Shown: one piece after another, positions 1 to 10,379 of the stretch
How positions within the stretch are numbered: position 1 is the stretch's first letter
How the letters are laid out: every line of letters begins with the position of its first letter
NCBI GenBank assembly: GCA_023910675.1
Contig: JAAVWC010000004.1
Location: forward strand, 1-64,000
DNA length: 64,000 nt
Reading direction: 5' to 3'
DNA from: Gemmatimonas sp.
GTDB taxonomy: Bacteria; Gemmatimonadota; Gemmatimonadetes; Gemmatimonadales; Gemmatimonadaceae
Program-made: the position numbers and the translations under genes
The notes under the pieces: model-generated
What the model saw: only the letters and a program-made list of their open reading frames with translations
The model's database searches: none
Told to the model about the DNA's origin: nothing

Positions 1-853
1 GCGCGTTCTGCGTCGTGGGTTCGACCGAGGGCGTGCCCGGATTCATGCGCATGTCCACCGAGGTGTCGTTCGTCAGCATCATCGGCGACTTGCCATCGGT
101 GACGATGACCTTCGCGTTACTGCTGCGCGCGAGCTCACGAAACGCTTCGATCTGCTGGTAGCTGATGATCGCCGGCGTGAGCCCCTGTGCAATGATGGCC
201 CACGAATCACGGATACCCTGCGCCTCGATGGTGCGACGCTCCGCTTCCTGCTTCTCGCGATCGAGCACGAACTTCATCTGCTCCGAACGCTGTTCCGCCT
301 CGAGCTTCTCTTCGATGGCACGCGCCAGATCGGCCGGCAGACGAATGCTCTTGAGCAACACGTTCTCGACCACGAACCCGCGCGGAGCAAGCGTTTCCAT
401 CATTTGCTGCTTGATGGCCTGCTCGATGCCGGTACGCGTGCCCGAATGCATGTCCTTGGCCATGTAGCGCGCCGACACGTCGGCCGCCGACGAGCGGAAA
501 ACCGGAATGATGACATCCTCTTCGTAGCTGACGCCGCTCGTCTCGAGAATCTGCCGGATGCTTTCCGTCTTGGCGCGGTAGAGAATGGAGACCTCGGCCG
601 CGACGTTGAGGCCTTCCTTGGACGGCATCTCGAGGCGGACCTCGCGGTTGACGACGCGCGCCGGGACGCGGAGCACGGAGTTCACACCCGGAATGACGAA
701 CTGCGCGCCGGGCTGCAGCGGGCCGCTCGAGATGCGACCGAACGATGTTTTGACGCCGATTTCGTCCTGGCGAATGGTGGCGCAGGCCGTGAGCATTGGC
801 AGTGAGCTCACGCCGAGGACCACGAGGCGAAGCGAGCGCGAAGAATTGGTCAT
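1..853 (-). CDS. SPFH/prohibitin-family lipoprotein (3' partial)
   Basis: The reading frame starts at the ATG at 853 and runs off the window edge without a stop, so only about 284 N-terminal residues are seen. Residues 8-24 form a hydrophobic signal ending in a lipobox LTAC (Cys24), so the protein is probably lipid-anchored. It continues with a band-7/prohibitin-like segment (GVKTSFGRI, then PGAQFVIPGVNSVLRVPARV) and an Ala/Glu/Arg-rich coiled coil (residues ~190-230) typical of prohibitin, stomatin and HflC proteins. These usually form large membrane scaffolds that modulate proteases or membrane domains. The lipoprotein anchor in place of the usual N-terminal transmembrane helix is a little unusual. 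No neighbour indicates a specific partner. Confidence 0.85.
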   Translation of the reverse strand, partial: MTNSSRSLRLVVLGVSSLPMLTACATIRQDEIGVKTSFGRISSGPLQPGAQFVIPGVNSVLRVPARVVNREVRLEMPSKEGLNVAAEVSILYRAKTESIRQILETSGVSYEEDVIIPVFRSSAADVSARYMAKDMHSGTRTGIEQAIKQQMMETLAPRGFVVENVLLKSIRLPADLARAIEEKLEAEQRSEQMKFVLDREKQEAERRTIEAQGIRDSWAIIAQGLTPAIISYQQIEAFRELARSSNAKVIVTDGKSPMMLTNDTSVDMRMNPGTPSVEPTTQNA

Positions 854-913
854 GGGCGACTCTGCGAGGTGCGAAGTGCGAGTCCTTCGCGATTTCCGGA
901 TATGCCACAGACA

Positions 914-929
914 CCGTACGGACGTACGG
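914..929. promoter_or_regulatory. Inverted repeat upstream of the SPFH gene
   Basis: CCGTAC and GTACGG flank a 4-bp spacer, giving a perfect 16-bp palindrome about 60 bp upstream of the SPFH start codon. The position would suit an operator, but no regulator gene is adjacent and the role is a guess. The rest of 930-1140 holds nothing I recognise. Confidence 0.25.
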
Positions 930-1149
930 CACGCACACCGGTCGCGAAGGTCTCGCCCGGGCCACGACGCGGTGGCCTCGACCGTCCGTGCGCTCTCGCG
1001 GGCGCAGTGTTGACGAATCGGTCGCGCGGACATTATGCCGCCCGCGGTGCTACTCCCCTTCTGCCGAGAACGTAGTAGGCGCACGTGCATAGATCCAATT
1101 GATTCTTTCACACCAACCCTTCTGGAAAACCTATGGGTACCATTGAGTC

Positions 1150-1998
1150 TCCCTGCGTTCCGGCGGTCTGGGCTCCTGCCGTCCGCCGTCTCGGCGAAAT
1201 CCCGCCGCATCGCGCCGAGTGGCGCAGACAGCAGCCACACAAACTGCAGGCGCGCAGAAATAGCCGCCGTTCCCCCGCCCCTGCCGTCTGGGCTCCTGCC
1301 GTCCGCCGTCTCGGCGCAATCCCGCCGCATCGCGCCGAGTCTCGCAGACAGCAGCCACACAGACCGCAGGCGCGCAGGAACCGCCGCTTTCCCCCGCCCC
1401 TGCCGTCTGGGCTCCTGCCGTCCGCCGTCTCGGCGCAATCCCGCCGCATCGCGCCGAGTCTCGCAGACAGCAGCCACACAGACCGCAGGGACGCAGGAAC
1501 AGCCGCCGTTCCCCCGCCCCTGCCGTCTGGGCTCCTGCCGTCCGCCGTCTCGGCGCAATCCCGCCGCATCGCGCCGAGTGGCGCAGACGGCAGCCACACA
1601 GACCGCAGGCGCGCAGGAACCGCGGCTGTTCCCCCGCCCCTGCCGTCTGGGCTCCTGCCGTCCGCCGTCTCGGCGCAATCCCGCCGCATTACGCCGAGTC
1701 TCGCAGACAGCAGCCACACAGACCGCAGGCGCGCAGGAACCGCCGCTTTCCCCCGCCCCTGCCGTCTGACCTCCTGCCGTCCGCCGTCTCGGCGCAATCC
1801 CGCCGCATTACGCCGAGTCTCGCAGACAGCAGCCACCCAGACCGCAGGCGCGCAGGAACCGCGGCCGTTCCCCCGCCCCTGCCGTCTGACCTCCTGCCGT
1901 CCGCCGTCTCGGCGCAATCCCGCCGCATCGCGCCTAGTGGCGCAGACGGCAGCCACCCAGACCGCAGGGACGCAGGGCGCTCCCGCCCGCGTTCGAAG
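1150..1998. repeat. Tandem array 1 of repeat family A (~7 x 119-120 bp)
   Basis: The marker GGCTCCTGCC recurs at 1171, 1291, 1410, 1530, 1650, 1769 and 1889, a period of 119-120 bp. Each unit holds the inverted pair TCGGCGC / GCGCCGA around a ~13-nt loop, and outer arms (CTGCCGTCTG...; ...CAGACCGCAGG) that pair imperfectly, so one unit is a degenerate hairpin. Units differ by point changes. Because 120 is divisible by three, long open frames run through the array on both strands; I treat these as artefacts. A second array lies at 2424-3118 and a near-perfect single copy at 47296-47399. Confidence 0.95.
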
Positions 1999-2056
1999 GA
2001 TGATGCGTGCGTAAATCGGGTCGGGCGATTCGTGTCGCATCAGCACATCATGTGCA

Positions 2057-2419
2057 ATGCATGACTTTCGCAACCTGCATGTTTGGAAGCGCGCCATTGA
2101 TCTCGCCGTGCGCGTACATGCCATCACTCGCCGTATCTCACCCGCAGTCGCCCCCGGGCTGCGCAATCAATTGTGCCGAGCAGCAGCGTCAGTTCCCGCG
2201 AACATCGCCGAAGGCGCTCGTCAGGAGACGTCGGCGCAGACGGCTCGATTTCTAAGCTATGCGATCGGCTCGACAAGTGAGGTCGAGAGTCACTTGGAGC
2301 TCGCGCATCGCTTGGCGCCGCAGACGGGTGACGTGCAGGCGGCGATCGACGAGCTCATTGAAGTCCGACGCATGCTCTGCGCGCTTCGATCATATCACAA
2401 GCGGAAATCCGCGAACTGA
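2057..2419 (+). CDS. Four-helix-bundle (S23/IVP) family protein
   Basis: This 120-residue protein matches the TIGR02436 / S23 ribosomal-like four-helix-bundle family, first known from intervening sequences inserted in 23S rRNA genes. Diagnostic stretches are [15 protein letters not shown] near the N terminus, [17 protein letters not shown] in the middle, and [20 protein letters not shown]. Length and motif order are normal, so the gene looks intact. Relatives include Avd, the accessory protein of diversity-generating retroelements, but no reverse transcriptase or variable repeat is present here. The gene sits exactly between two tandem arrays of the same palindromic repeat: array 1 ends about 60 bp upstream and array 2 begins at the stop codon. 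That arrangement suggests it travels or functions with the repeats, which is inference. Confidence 0.85.
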   Translation: MHDFRNLHVWKRAIDLAVRVHAITRRISPAVAPGLRNQLCRAAASVPANIAEGARQETSAQTARFLSYAIGSTSEVESHLELAHRLAPQTGDVQAAIDELIEVRRMLCALRSYHKRKSAN

Positions 2420-2423
2420 GGGA

Positions 2424-3118
2424 GATCCGCCGTTCCCCCGCCCCTGCCGTCTGGGCTCCTGCCGTCCGCCGTCTCGGCGCAATCCCGCCGCATCGCGCCG
2501 AGTCTCGCAGACAGCAGCCACACAGACCGCAGGCGCGCAGGAAGAGCGGCTGTTCCCCCGTCCCTGCCGTCTGGGCTCCTGCCGTCCGCCGTCTCGGCGT
2601 GAATCCGCGGCATCGCGCCGAGTTTCGCAGATGGCAGCCACACAGACTGCAGGAACGCAGGAACAGCCGCCGTTCCCCCGCGCCTGCCGTCTGGGCTCCT
2701 GCCGTCCGCCGTCTCGGCGCAAATCCGCCGCATCGCGCCGAGTCTCGCAGACGGCAGCCACACAGACTGCAGGAACGCAGGAACAGCCGCCGTTCCCCCG
2801 GCCCTGCCGTCTGGGCTCCTGCCGTCCGCCGTCTCGGCGTGATTCCGCCGCATCGCGCCGAGTCTCGCAGACAGCAGCCACACAGACCGCAGGCGCGCAG
2901 GAACCGCCGCAGTTCCCCCGCCCCTGCCGTCTGGGCTCCTGCCGCCCGCCGTCTCGGCGTGATTCCGCGGCATCGCGCCGAGTCTCGCAGACAGCAGCCA
3001 CACAGACCGCAGGCGCGCAGGAACCGCCGCTTTCCCCCGCCCCTGCCGTCTGGGCTCCTGCCGTCCGCCGTCTCGGCGCAATCCCGCCGCATCGCGCCGA
3101 GTGGCGCAGACAGCTCTG
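2424..3118. repeat. Tandem array 2 of repeat family A (~6 x 119-120 bp)
   Basis: The GGCTCCTGCC marker recurs at 2453, 2573, 2693, 2813, 2933 and 3052. Units are homologous to array 1 in the same orientation but carry their own point differences, such as ACTGCAGGAACGCAGG variants shared by two adjacent units, which fits local duplication. The array starts immediately after the IVP-family stop codon and ends inside an ABC ATPase relic, directly after its Walker B/D-loop codons. Confidence 0.95.
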
Positions 3119-3400
3119 CCGGGTCGAGTCCCGCCGTTGGCTCGTCGACAATGAGCAGCGTGGGGCTGCCCGCGAGCGCGATGGCAAGACCCAACCGTTG
3201 GTTCATGCCGCCGGAATAGCCCCCCACTCGTTGCGTGCGGACATCATGCAGGTGGCTCACCCCGTTGGGGCCCAGCATGCCGAACATCCCCGGGGCAATC
3301 GGGAGCGAAATGTCTCGCCGCGCGCGGACCCCCTTCGGGTAGGTCTTGCGGATCTGCGCAATGCGGACCGTTATGGGCCGCAGGTTGGAACGGGGCAGAT
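3107..3400 (-). pseudogene. ABC transporter ATPase relic
   Basis: On the minus strand this stretch encodes, in order, [19 protein letters not shown], then [10 protein letters not shown] (the beginning of a Walker A motif), then abruptly [26 protein letters not shown] (signature motif) and [15 protein letters not shown] (Walker B and D-loop). The GKTT part of Walker A and roughly 70-90 residues up to the signature are missing, and the 3' end is replaced by repeat array 2. The gene has therefore suffered an internal deletion and a truncation and cannot give a working ATPase. The residues that remain are well conserved, so the loss appears recent. Confidence 0.85.
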
Positions 3401-3409
3401 CGTCGGCAG

Positions 3410-3928
3410 TCAGCGCACAACGAGATTCAGTGGCGGAGCCTCCCACACCGTGGTTGTATTGCGAAGGACCCGGAAGCTCATGCGGGAGGCGCCGGCACTC
3501 TGCCCCACGACCGCACCGCCGAGTCGATCACCCGACCATTGCGCCCGGGTTGGGTCTTCGATCACCACGGGGAGGGCGTGATCCGGGTGCGGCTGCAGCG
3601 TGAACCACTCGTTGCGCGGCGGCATGTCGTGATCATCCGGCGCGCGCCCCTGCTTCACGAAATGCACGCGCAGCGTTCGCGGCTGTCCCACGCGCACCAC
3701 CGGAAACCCGTGCCAATGGTTGTCATGAGAGAACACGATGTCACCAGTGGCCGGATCCTCCAAGACGATGCTGGCAATTTCCAGGCGGGGCGCCGTGGGC
3801 GGTGGCGCGGCAATGTCGCCGCCACCGCCGCACGCCGACACGCAGGTGACGCCGAACAGCATGAGCCAGCGGCGAACCGTCGGACGAGTGCGCCCGCGGG
3901 ATGCGGGAACGCGGCACACGATGCTCAT
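3410..3928 (-). CDS. Putative lipoprotein of the zinc-uptake operon
   Basis: The 172-residue product begins with a basic N terminus and a hydrophobic stretch ending in VSAC followed by a Gly run (CGGGGD), a typical lipoprotein signal. The mature part is rich in His and Asp, including [14 protein letters not shown] and [23 protein letters not shown], which could bind metal. No family is recognised with confidence. Its ATG overlaps the stop codon of the upstream lipoprotein by 4 bp, so it is translationally coupled and the last gene of the receptor operon. A surface or periplasmic metal-capturing role is inferred from context and His content. Confidence 0.75.
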   Translation of the reverse strand: MSIVCRVPASRGRTRPTVRRWLMLFGVTCVSACGGGGDIAAPPPTAPRLEIASIVLEDPATGDIVFSHDNHWHGFPVVRVGQPRTLRVHFVKQGRAPDDHDMPPRNEWFTLQPHPDHALPVVIEDPTRAQWSGDRLGGAVVGQSAGASRMSFRVLRNTTTVWEAPPLNLVVR

Positions 3929-4404
3929 AACGAAGCTCCGGATGATCTGTTGATGGGACAGGACGCCGCAGGATGCACGACGACATCCAGCCATGGCGAG
4001 ACAAGATCAGCATGGGTGAGATGCCAAACGAGGAAGCGCACGCGCGTCGTACCGGGCGCCAGCGCCGTCAGTCGACCGCGACCACGCAGCGGCTCCCACA
4101 GCACGATGGGATCCGCGCTTTCACCTCGAATTTCGAGATCACGGCGCGAGACGAGATCCACCGGAACGCCTCGGAAATCGAGGGGCTTCGGAACCAGCGT
4201 CCGTACTTCGTCGACACACAGCTGCACCGGGGCGCCGCTCCACGTGCGATTGTCGGTCGTCCGCATCACGACGGCGGCAGTGAGCGAGTCCGTGAACACG
4301 AGATCCGCCACTTCAGCGTGCGGGGTCACCACGGCAATGGGATGTTCACAGCCGAGCAAGACGAACGCACACAGCGCGAAACAAAGCGAAACGTGTCGGC
4401 GCAT
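3925..4404 (-). CDS. Small lipoprotein of the zinc-uptake operon
   Basis: This is a 159-residue predicted lipoprotein: MRRHVSLCFALCAFVLLGC with lipobox LLGC, then a beta-rich domain with no motif I can name. Its start codon overlaps the stop of the TonB-dependent receptor gene (TGATG), and its own stop overlaps the next start, so three genes are tightly coupled. The Ig-like look of the domain and a Val/Thr-rich C terminus fit an exported binding or scaffold protein. Function is unknown. Confidence 0.75.
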   Translation of the reverse strand: MRRHVSLCFALCAFVLLGCEHPIAVVTPHAEVADLVFTDSLTAAVVMRTTDNRTWSGAPVQLCVDEVRTLVPKPLDFRGVPVDLVSRRDLEIRGESADPIVLWEPLRGRGRLTALAPGTTRVRFLVWHLTHADLVSPWLDVVVHPAASCPINRSSGASL

Positions 4405-6698
4405 CACCAGCTCCACCGGTAGAGCACGCGCAAGTTCCGTCCCGGCTGCGGCGCCACCTGCTTGGCGCGCCACAGGTGATCACGCCAGTCCGCATTGAAG
4501 AGATTGTCCACGGACACCGTGACGTCATGCAAACGGGTACCGGTCATCCAACGACGCGCGACGCTCGCGTTGACCAACACCCACCCCGGCGTGGCACAGA
4601 ACTCGGCAGGCAGCAGCGGCGGTGCGTTGTCTCCACGCACCGCCTGCGACTGATCGAGCGCGCACGTGGTGGCCCCCACGGTGTTCGGCGCCGGCGGCAC
4701 CCGCCCTTGTCGCGCCGCCGCGTCGGCGGCGAGGGTGGCACTCCACCGCGCGCCCTCGTGGCGGAGTTGCCAACGCGTACGGAGCGGCGGCATGGCCGGC
4801 AACGGCCCCCACCCGCTCGCGCTCGTTGCCGGGGGTGACATCGCCGCACTGCCCGTTGCCGTCGGCGCCGCATCGGGCTGCTGCTGCACGCCGCGCACCC
4901 ACGACGCGGTGGCATCGAACGTCAGTCGCGATACCACGCGCCATTCCACACGACCTTCTGCGCCGTGCATGCGCACGTTCGCCTGATCGGCCTGATACAC
5001 ATTGTATCGCCGCAAACGACGGTCGCGCACCGGCTGCCCGGTTTCGCGATCGACCAGCGGACGTTGGTAGATGAAATCGTTCAGCGTCATCGTGAAGAGT
5101 GCGACCTCCCCTTTCCATTTCGGTCGCGTCAGTCGCGCGAACAGATCCACGCCATTGCCACGTTCGGCGCGCAGCTGCGGGTTGCCGACTTCATACGCGT
5201 ATGTGGCGAGGTGCGGCCCTGCTGAGAACAGCTCCTCGATGGCCGGCGGCCGGAAGGCGCGCGCCACGCTGGCGCCAACCACGATGCCAGCACCAACCGC
5301 GGCCGATACCCCAACGCTGCCGGTCGGCGCAGAAAACGCGCGGGTGCGGACATCGCGCACCAACGCCGTCTCGGTACTGTCCAGCGGGACAATGCGCGTC
5401 GCGTCCCAGCGTGCGCCCCACTGCAACCGAACGGCGCGCCCGCCAAACAGTTCGTCGAGTTCCCATTCTTCCATGGCGAAGACCGCGCCGCCGCGCAGCA
5501 CCCCGGGACGTGTTCCGGTGAAGCTTCCTTCGGCGCGAAAATCCCGCCACTGCAACCAGCTGCCGGCGCTTCCTCGCACCGGCACCCCCGCATGTCTCAC
5601 GTATTGCACAAGCGCATCGCCATTGGCCATGAGCTGGCCAAAGCGCGTACCCACAAAGCCACCGCGTTCGAGTTCCGATTGTTCGAAGCGGACCATCTGC
5701 GCCGACAGATTGGCTTGCGTGACCCGAGGCCACCAAGTGTGAGCACTCGACGCCGCTGGCGCCCGCCACGCCGCATCGAGTCGCCCCGCCCGGCGTGACA
5801 GATCGACGTACACACCACCGTCGTGCGCACCGGGTAACACCACGCCGCCAAAACTCCCCGGCACGCCATAGCTGCTGGCCACGTCACGCACCGCGGCACC
5901 GATACGCCACACGCCCCACCCGGTGGTGACGTCAACCAGCGATGCGCCGGCGCCGACGTCGTAGCCGCGCAGATCCGAAAAGGGGAGCCGGCCCGCGGGC
6001 GCCCGCGTATCACCGGCCGTGCGCCATGAGCCACCGATGCGCCACGCCAGCGCGCCGGCGCCGCCGCGCAGCGTGGCCTGCGCGACACCGCCGCTATTCA
6101 CGGATTCCCCCTGCCCACTCACCGCGCCACTCAGACGACGCTGCGCACGTTCGGCAGGCACATCGTCGCGCACCACATTGACCACGCCACCCAGACTGTT
6201 GCTGCCATAGAGCAGTCCAGCGGGCCCGCGGATGACTTCGACGCGGCGCGCCGTCATCGGATCGATCGTGACCGCATGATCCGGCGCGGTGGTCGCAATA
6301 TCGCCCGTGCGTTGTCCGTCTTCGAGGACCAACACGCGGTCCCCACTTAAGCCGCGGATAACGGGTTGCGTGGCCATCGGCCCATTGCTGCGTGCCGTTA
6401 CGCCTGGCTCCCCCGCGAGCGTCGCGGCAATGGACGGTGCGAGCCGCCGATCGAGCGCGCGCCCTTCAAGCACCGTGACCGGACGCGCGAGCGTAAGGCC
6501 ACTTCCCTGCACGGCGGTCACGCGAACGACACCGAGGGTCTGTGCGCGGGCGGCTCGTCGCAGCGAATCCTCGCGCACACGCGCCACACGCTGCGAGTCC
6601 ACGGGCACAGGAATCGTCTGCGCGACGAGAGTGGCCGGGAAAAGCTTCCCGGCCACCGTGCACACCAGCCAACACCACGCCCGTCGGCGAATCGCCAC
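4404..6698 (-). CDS. TonB-dependent receptor, ZnuD-like
   Basis: The 764-residue protein has a signal peptide ending near LVAQ, a plug domain (VTVLEGRALDRRLAPSIAATLAGEPGV, then QPVIRGLSGDRVLVLEDGQR and PDHAVTIDPMTARRVEVIRG) and a long beta-barrel ending in the aromatic-terminated strand LRVLYRWSW. The DHAVTxDP segment followed by VEVIRGPAGLLYGSNSLGG resembles the ZnuD family of outer-membrane zinc receptors. The gene follows an AztD-like lipoprotein gene by only 2 bp and is overlapped by a downstream lipoprotein gene. Zinc is the likely substrate, with other metals possible. It would depend on TonB, and a TonB-family gene is at 51908. Confidence 0.85.
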   Translation of the reverse strand: MAIRRRAWCWLVCTVAGKLFPATLVAQTIPVPVDSQRVARVREDSLRRAARAQTLGVVRVTAVQGSGLTLARPVTVLEGRALDRRLAPSIAATLAGEPGVTARSNGPMATQPVIRGLSGDRVLVLEDGQRTGDIATTAPDHAVTIDPMTARRVEVIRGPAGLLYGSNSLGGVVNVVRDDVPAERAQRRLSGAVSGQGESVNSGGVAQATLRGGAGALAWRIGGSWRTAGDTRAPAGRLPFSDLRGYDVGAGASLVDVTTGWGVWRIGAAVRDVASSYGVPGSFGGVVLPGAHDGGVYVDLSRRAGRLDAAWRAPAASSAHTWWPRVTQANLSAQMVRFEQSELERGGFVGTRFGQLMANGDALVQYVRHAGVPVRGSAGSWLQWRDFRAEGSFTGTRPGVLRGGAVFAMEEWELDELFGGRAVRLQWGARWDATRIVPLDSTETALVRDVRTRAFSAPTGSVGVSAAVGAGIVVGASVARAFRPPAIEELFSAGPHLATYAYEVGNPQLRAERGNGVDLFARLTRPKWKGEVALFTMTLNDFIYQRPLVDRETGQPVRDRRLRRYNVYQADQANVRMHGAEGRVEWRVVSRLTFDATASWVRGVQQQPDAAPTATGSAAMSPPATSASGWGPLPAMPPLRTRWQLRHEGARWSATLAADAAARQGRVPPAPNTVGATTCALDQSQAVRGDNAPPLLPAEFCATPGWVLVNASVARRWMTGTRLHDVTVSVDNLFNADWRDHLWRAKQVAPQPGRNLRVLYRWSW

Positions 6699-6700
6699 GA

Positions 6701-7975
6701 TTACCGCTGCAGCGAACGGGTCTCACGCACACCGAGCAGCGCGATTCGCTCGGGAGTGCCACCCACATTCATCGTGCGCGCCAGCGTCGGGATGCCACTG
6801 CTGCTGATGTTGACTTCGAGAATGCGCCCCTGCGTGGGACTGGTCATGTACGCCACGCCCTCGGCGAAGGCAAAGAACGGCGTGAGGACCGCGCCACTGG
6901 TGGGCATGGGCGGCACCGCTCCGCTGAGTGTTCCCGTGACCTGACGCGTGGCCATGTTGACGACATGCAGGTTACCCAAACGACCGAGGATGATCGCGAA
7001 GCGTCCCGTGTGATCCAGTTCGGCTGTCCAATCGAGCTCATCGCCCGGAATGGTCACCGGCAACATGGTCTGCGTCGACACCTGGGCAACACCGATAGCG
7101 CGCGTGGCGGCGCTGACCGGCTGGCCGCGGATGGCCATGCGCACGAGGAAGTTGTCCTGCCCCTCACGCGCCCAGACGGTCCCGACGCCGAAGCGCGGAT
7201 CGGTGCCGTGCACGAACTTCTGGAACGTGGCCGTGGTACCGCTCGTGCGCACGAAGAGGGCCCCGTCGGCACACCCGTATAGCTTGCCCACCGCGTTGCC
7301 GGCCAGCCCGTGCAGCCCGGGGCACGAGGTGTTGCGCCCCACCTCCTGTCCCTGACGGTTGTACACGACGACCCCATTGGGGAGCACCGGATTGGCGGGA
7401 TCCTGAATGGACGCCGACACCAAGCCGCCGTCGCCGTTGGACATGCCCGCGCCATGATGCGCGTTGCCCGTGCGAACGGTCAGCACCGGCTGCGTATTGC
7501 CCGCCGCCACCTGTGCTTCACTCCAGAAACGCACATTGCCGCTGCCGTCGAAGTGCACCGACACCATGTCGCCATTGTAGTTGCCGTGGATGGGCGTCTG
7601 ATCGGAGAAGCTGCCGAGCAACCGGGGGGCCTGTCGGACGCCACGGCCGTTCTGCTCGAAGACGCCGCCATCGATGAACGAGACCTGGTTGCGCGTCTGG
7701 AAATGGGCGAACGCAATGCGCCCCTTGGCGGTGTAGAGGTACGTAATCCTCGACGGCAGGCCGCCCATGGAATCGACGCGCACCCCAGTCCCGGCCTCAA
7801 AGACGCGCGCAAAGGGCGCCGTGTCGGACACCACCAGCCGACGGAACTCCGTGGACGGTGCGGTGGCGGCCGCCTCGGTGGGCGTGTCGTCGCCACAGGC
7901 CGCGAGCACGGCGGCACTGGACATGGCCAGCAGAAGACGGGGGGCGGTAGAGCGATGGAATCGGGGGGTGACCAT
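6701..7975 (-). CDS. AztD-like metal-chaperone beta-propeller lipoprotein
   Basis: The product is 424 residues. A signal ending in VLAACGDD (lipobox) gives a lipoprotein, followed by a beta-propeller-like sequence. The segments VRTGNAHHGAGMSNGDGGLVSAS and NTSCPGLHGLAGNAVGKLYGCADGALFV resemble the His- and Cys-containing loops of AztD, a periplasmic zinc chaperone that loads zinc solute-binding proteins. It is the first gene of the operon with the ZnuD-like receptor, which supports a zinc role. No ABC importer or AztC-like binding protein is nearby. The lipid anchor differs from classical soluble AztD. Confidence 0.75.
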   Translation of the reverse strand: MVTPRFHRSTAPRLLLAMSSAAVLAACGDDTPTEAAATAPSTEFRRLVVSDTAPFARVFEAGTGVRVDSMGGLPSRITYLYTAKGRIAFAHFQTRNQVSFIDGGVFEQNGRGVRQAPRLLGSFSDQTPIHGNYNGDMVSVHFDGSGNVRFWSEAQVAAGNTQPVLTVRTGNAHHGAGMSNGDGGLVSASIQDPANPVLPNGVVVYNRQGQEVGRNTSCPGLHGLAGNAVGKLYGCADGALFVRTSGTTATFQKFVHGTDPRFGVGTVWAREGQDNFLVRMAIRGQPVSAATRAIGVAQVSTQTMLPVTIPGDELDWTAELDHTGRFAIILGRLGNLHVVNMATRQVTGTLSGAVPPMPTSGAVLTPFFAFAEGVAYMTSPTQGRILEVNISSSGIPTLARTMNVGGTPERIALLGVRETRSLQR

Positions 7976-7994
7976 GCGAATCCTCAGGCTGTTA

Positions 7995-8012
7995 TTGATT
8001 ATAGGCTATCAA
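7995..8012. promoter_or_regulatory. Candidate metal-regulator operator 1
   Basis: TTGAT and ATCAA flank an 8-bp spacer in an AT-rich pocket 20-37 bp upstream of the AztD-like start codon. Fur-family sites (Zur, Fur) are AT-rich palindromes of about this size, so metal-responsive repression of the operon is plausible. No regulator gene is in the window. Confidence 0.4.
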
Positions 8013-8036
8013 GACAATGCCAAGGCTAATCCTTCC

Positions 8037-8054
8037 ATATTGCGCTGTCAATAT
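8037..8054. promoter_or_regulatory. Candidate metal-regulator operator 2
   Basis: ATATTG and CAATAT form a perfect 6-bp inverted repeat with a 6-bp spacer (18 bp in all), 25 bp further upstream than operator 1. Two AT-rich palindromes this close together in a GC-rich genome, directly before a metal-uptake operon, are unlikely to be chance. I infer Zur- or Fur-type control. Confidence 0.45.
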
Positions 8055-8197
8055 CATTAAGACGTCCTACTGCTGGCGGTCGAACCGGCCTTTCGCGCCG
8101 CGCGCGTCTTTGCGCGGCTTCTGCACTGCACCACCCGCCACGTCATGGACGCCGGCCACGACGTGGGTGTGCGTTCGGGCACCACACCAGCACGTGC

Positions 8198-10312
<2,115 letters not shown>

Positions 10313-10360
10313 GGGAGGATTCTACACAAGCCGGAGCGCACCGGTCCCCGGGGGATCAAC

Positions 10361-10379
10361 CCGTTATCTTTTGGGGATG
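10361..10379 (+). promoter_or_regulatory. Possible -10-like element abutting a start codon
   Basis: CCGTTATCTT lies only 6 bp before the nadE ATG. The same core (GTTATCTT, GTATCTT or GTATACTT) recurs at 18198, 31045 and 36562. If this is a -10 box, the nadE mRNA would be leaderless or nearly so. There is no clear Shine-Dalgarno sequence other than the GGGG next to the ATG. Confidence 0.35.

Noticed and set aside
2057..2419. Diversity-generating retroelement (Avd-like protein)
   Set aside because: No reverse transcriptase or template/variable repeat is found in the window; only the four-helix fold is shared.
1150..3118. CRISPR array
   Set aside because: The whole ~120-bp unit repeats with no unique spacers, and no cas gene is present.
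1035..3581. Long open frames (up to 440 codons) through the tandem repeat arrays on both strands
   Set aside because: They arise because the 120-bp period is a multiple of three and GC-rich. They exist in several frames at once, lack start signals and match nothing.
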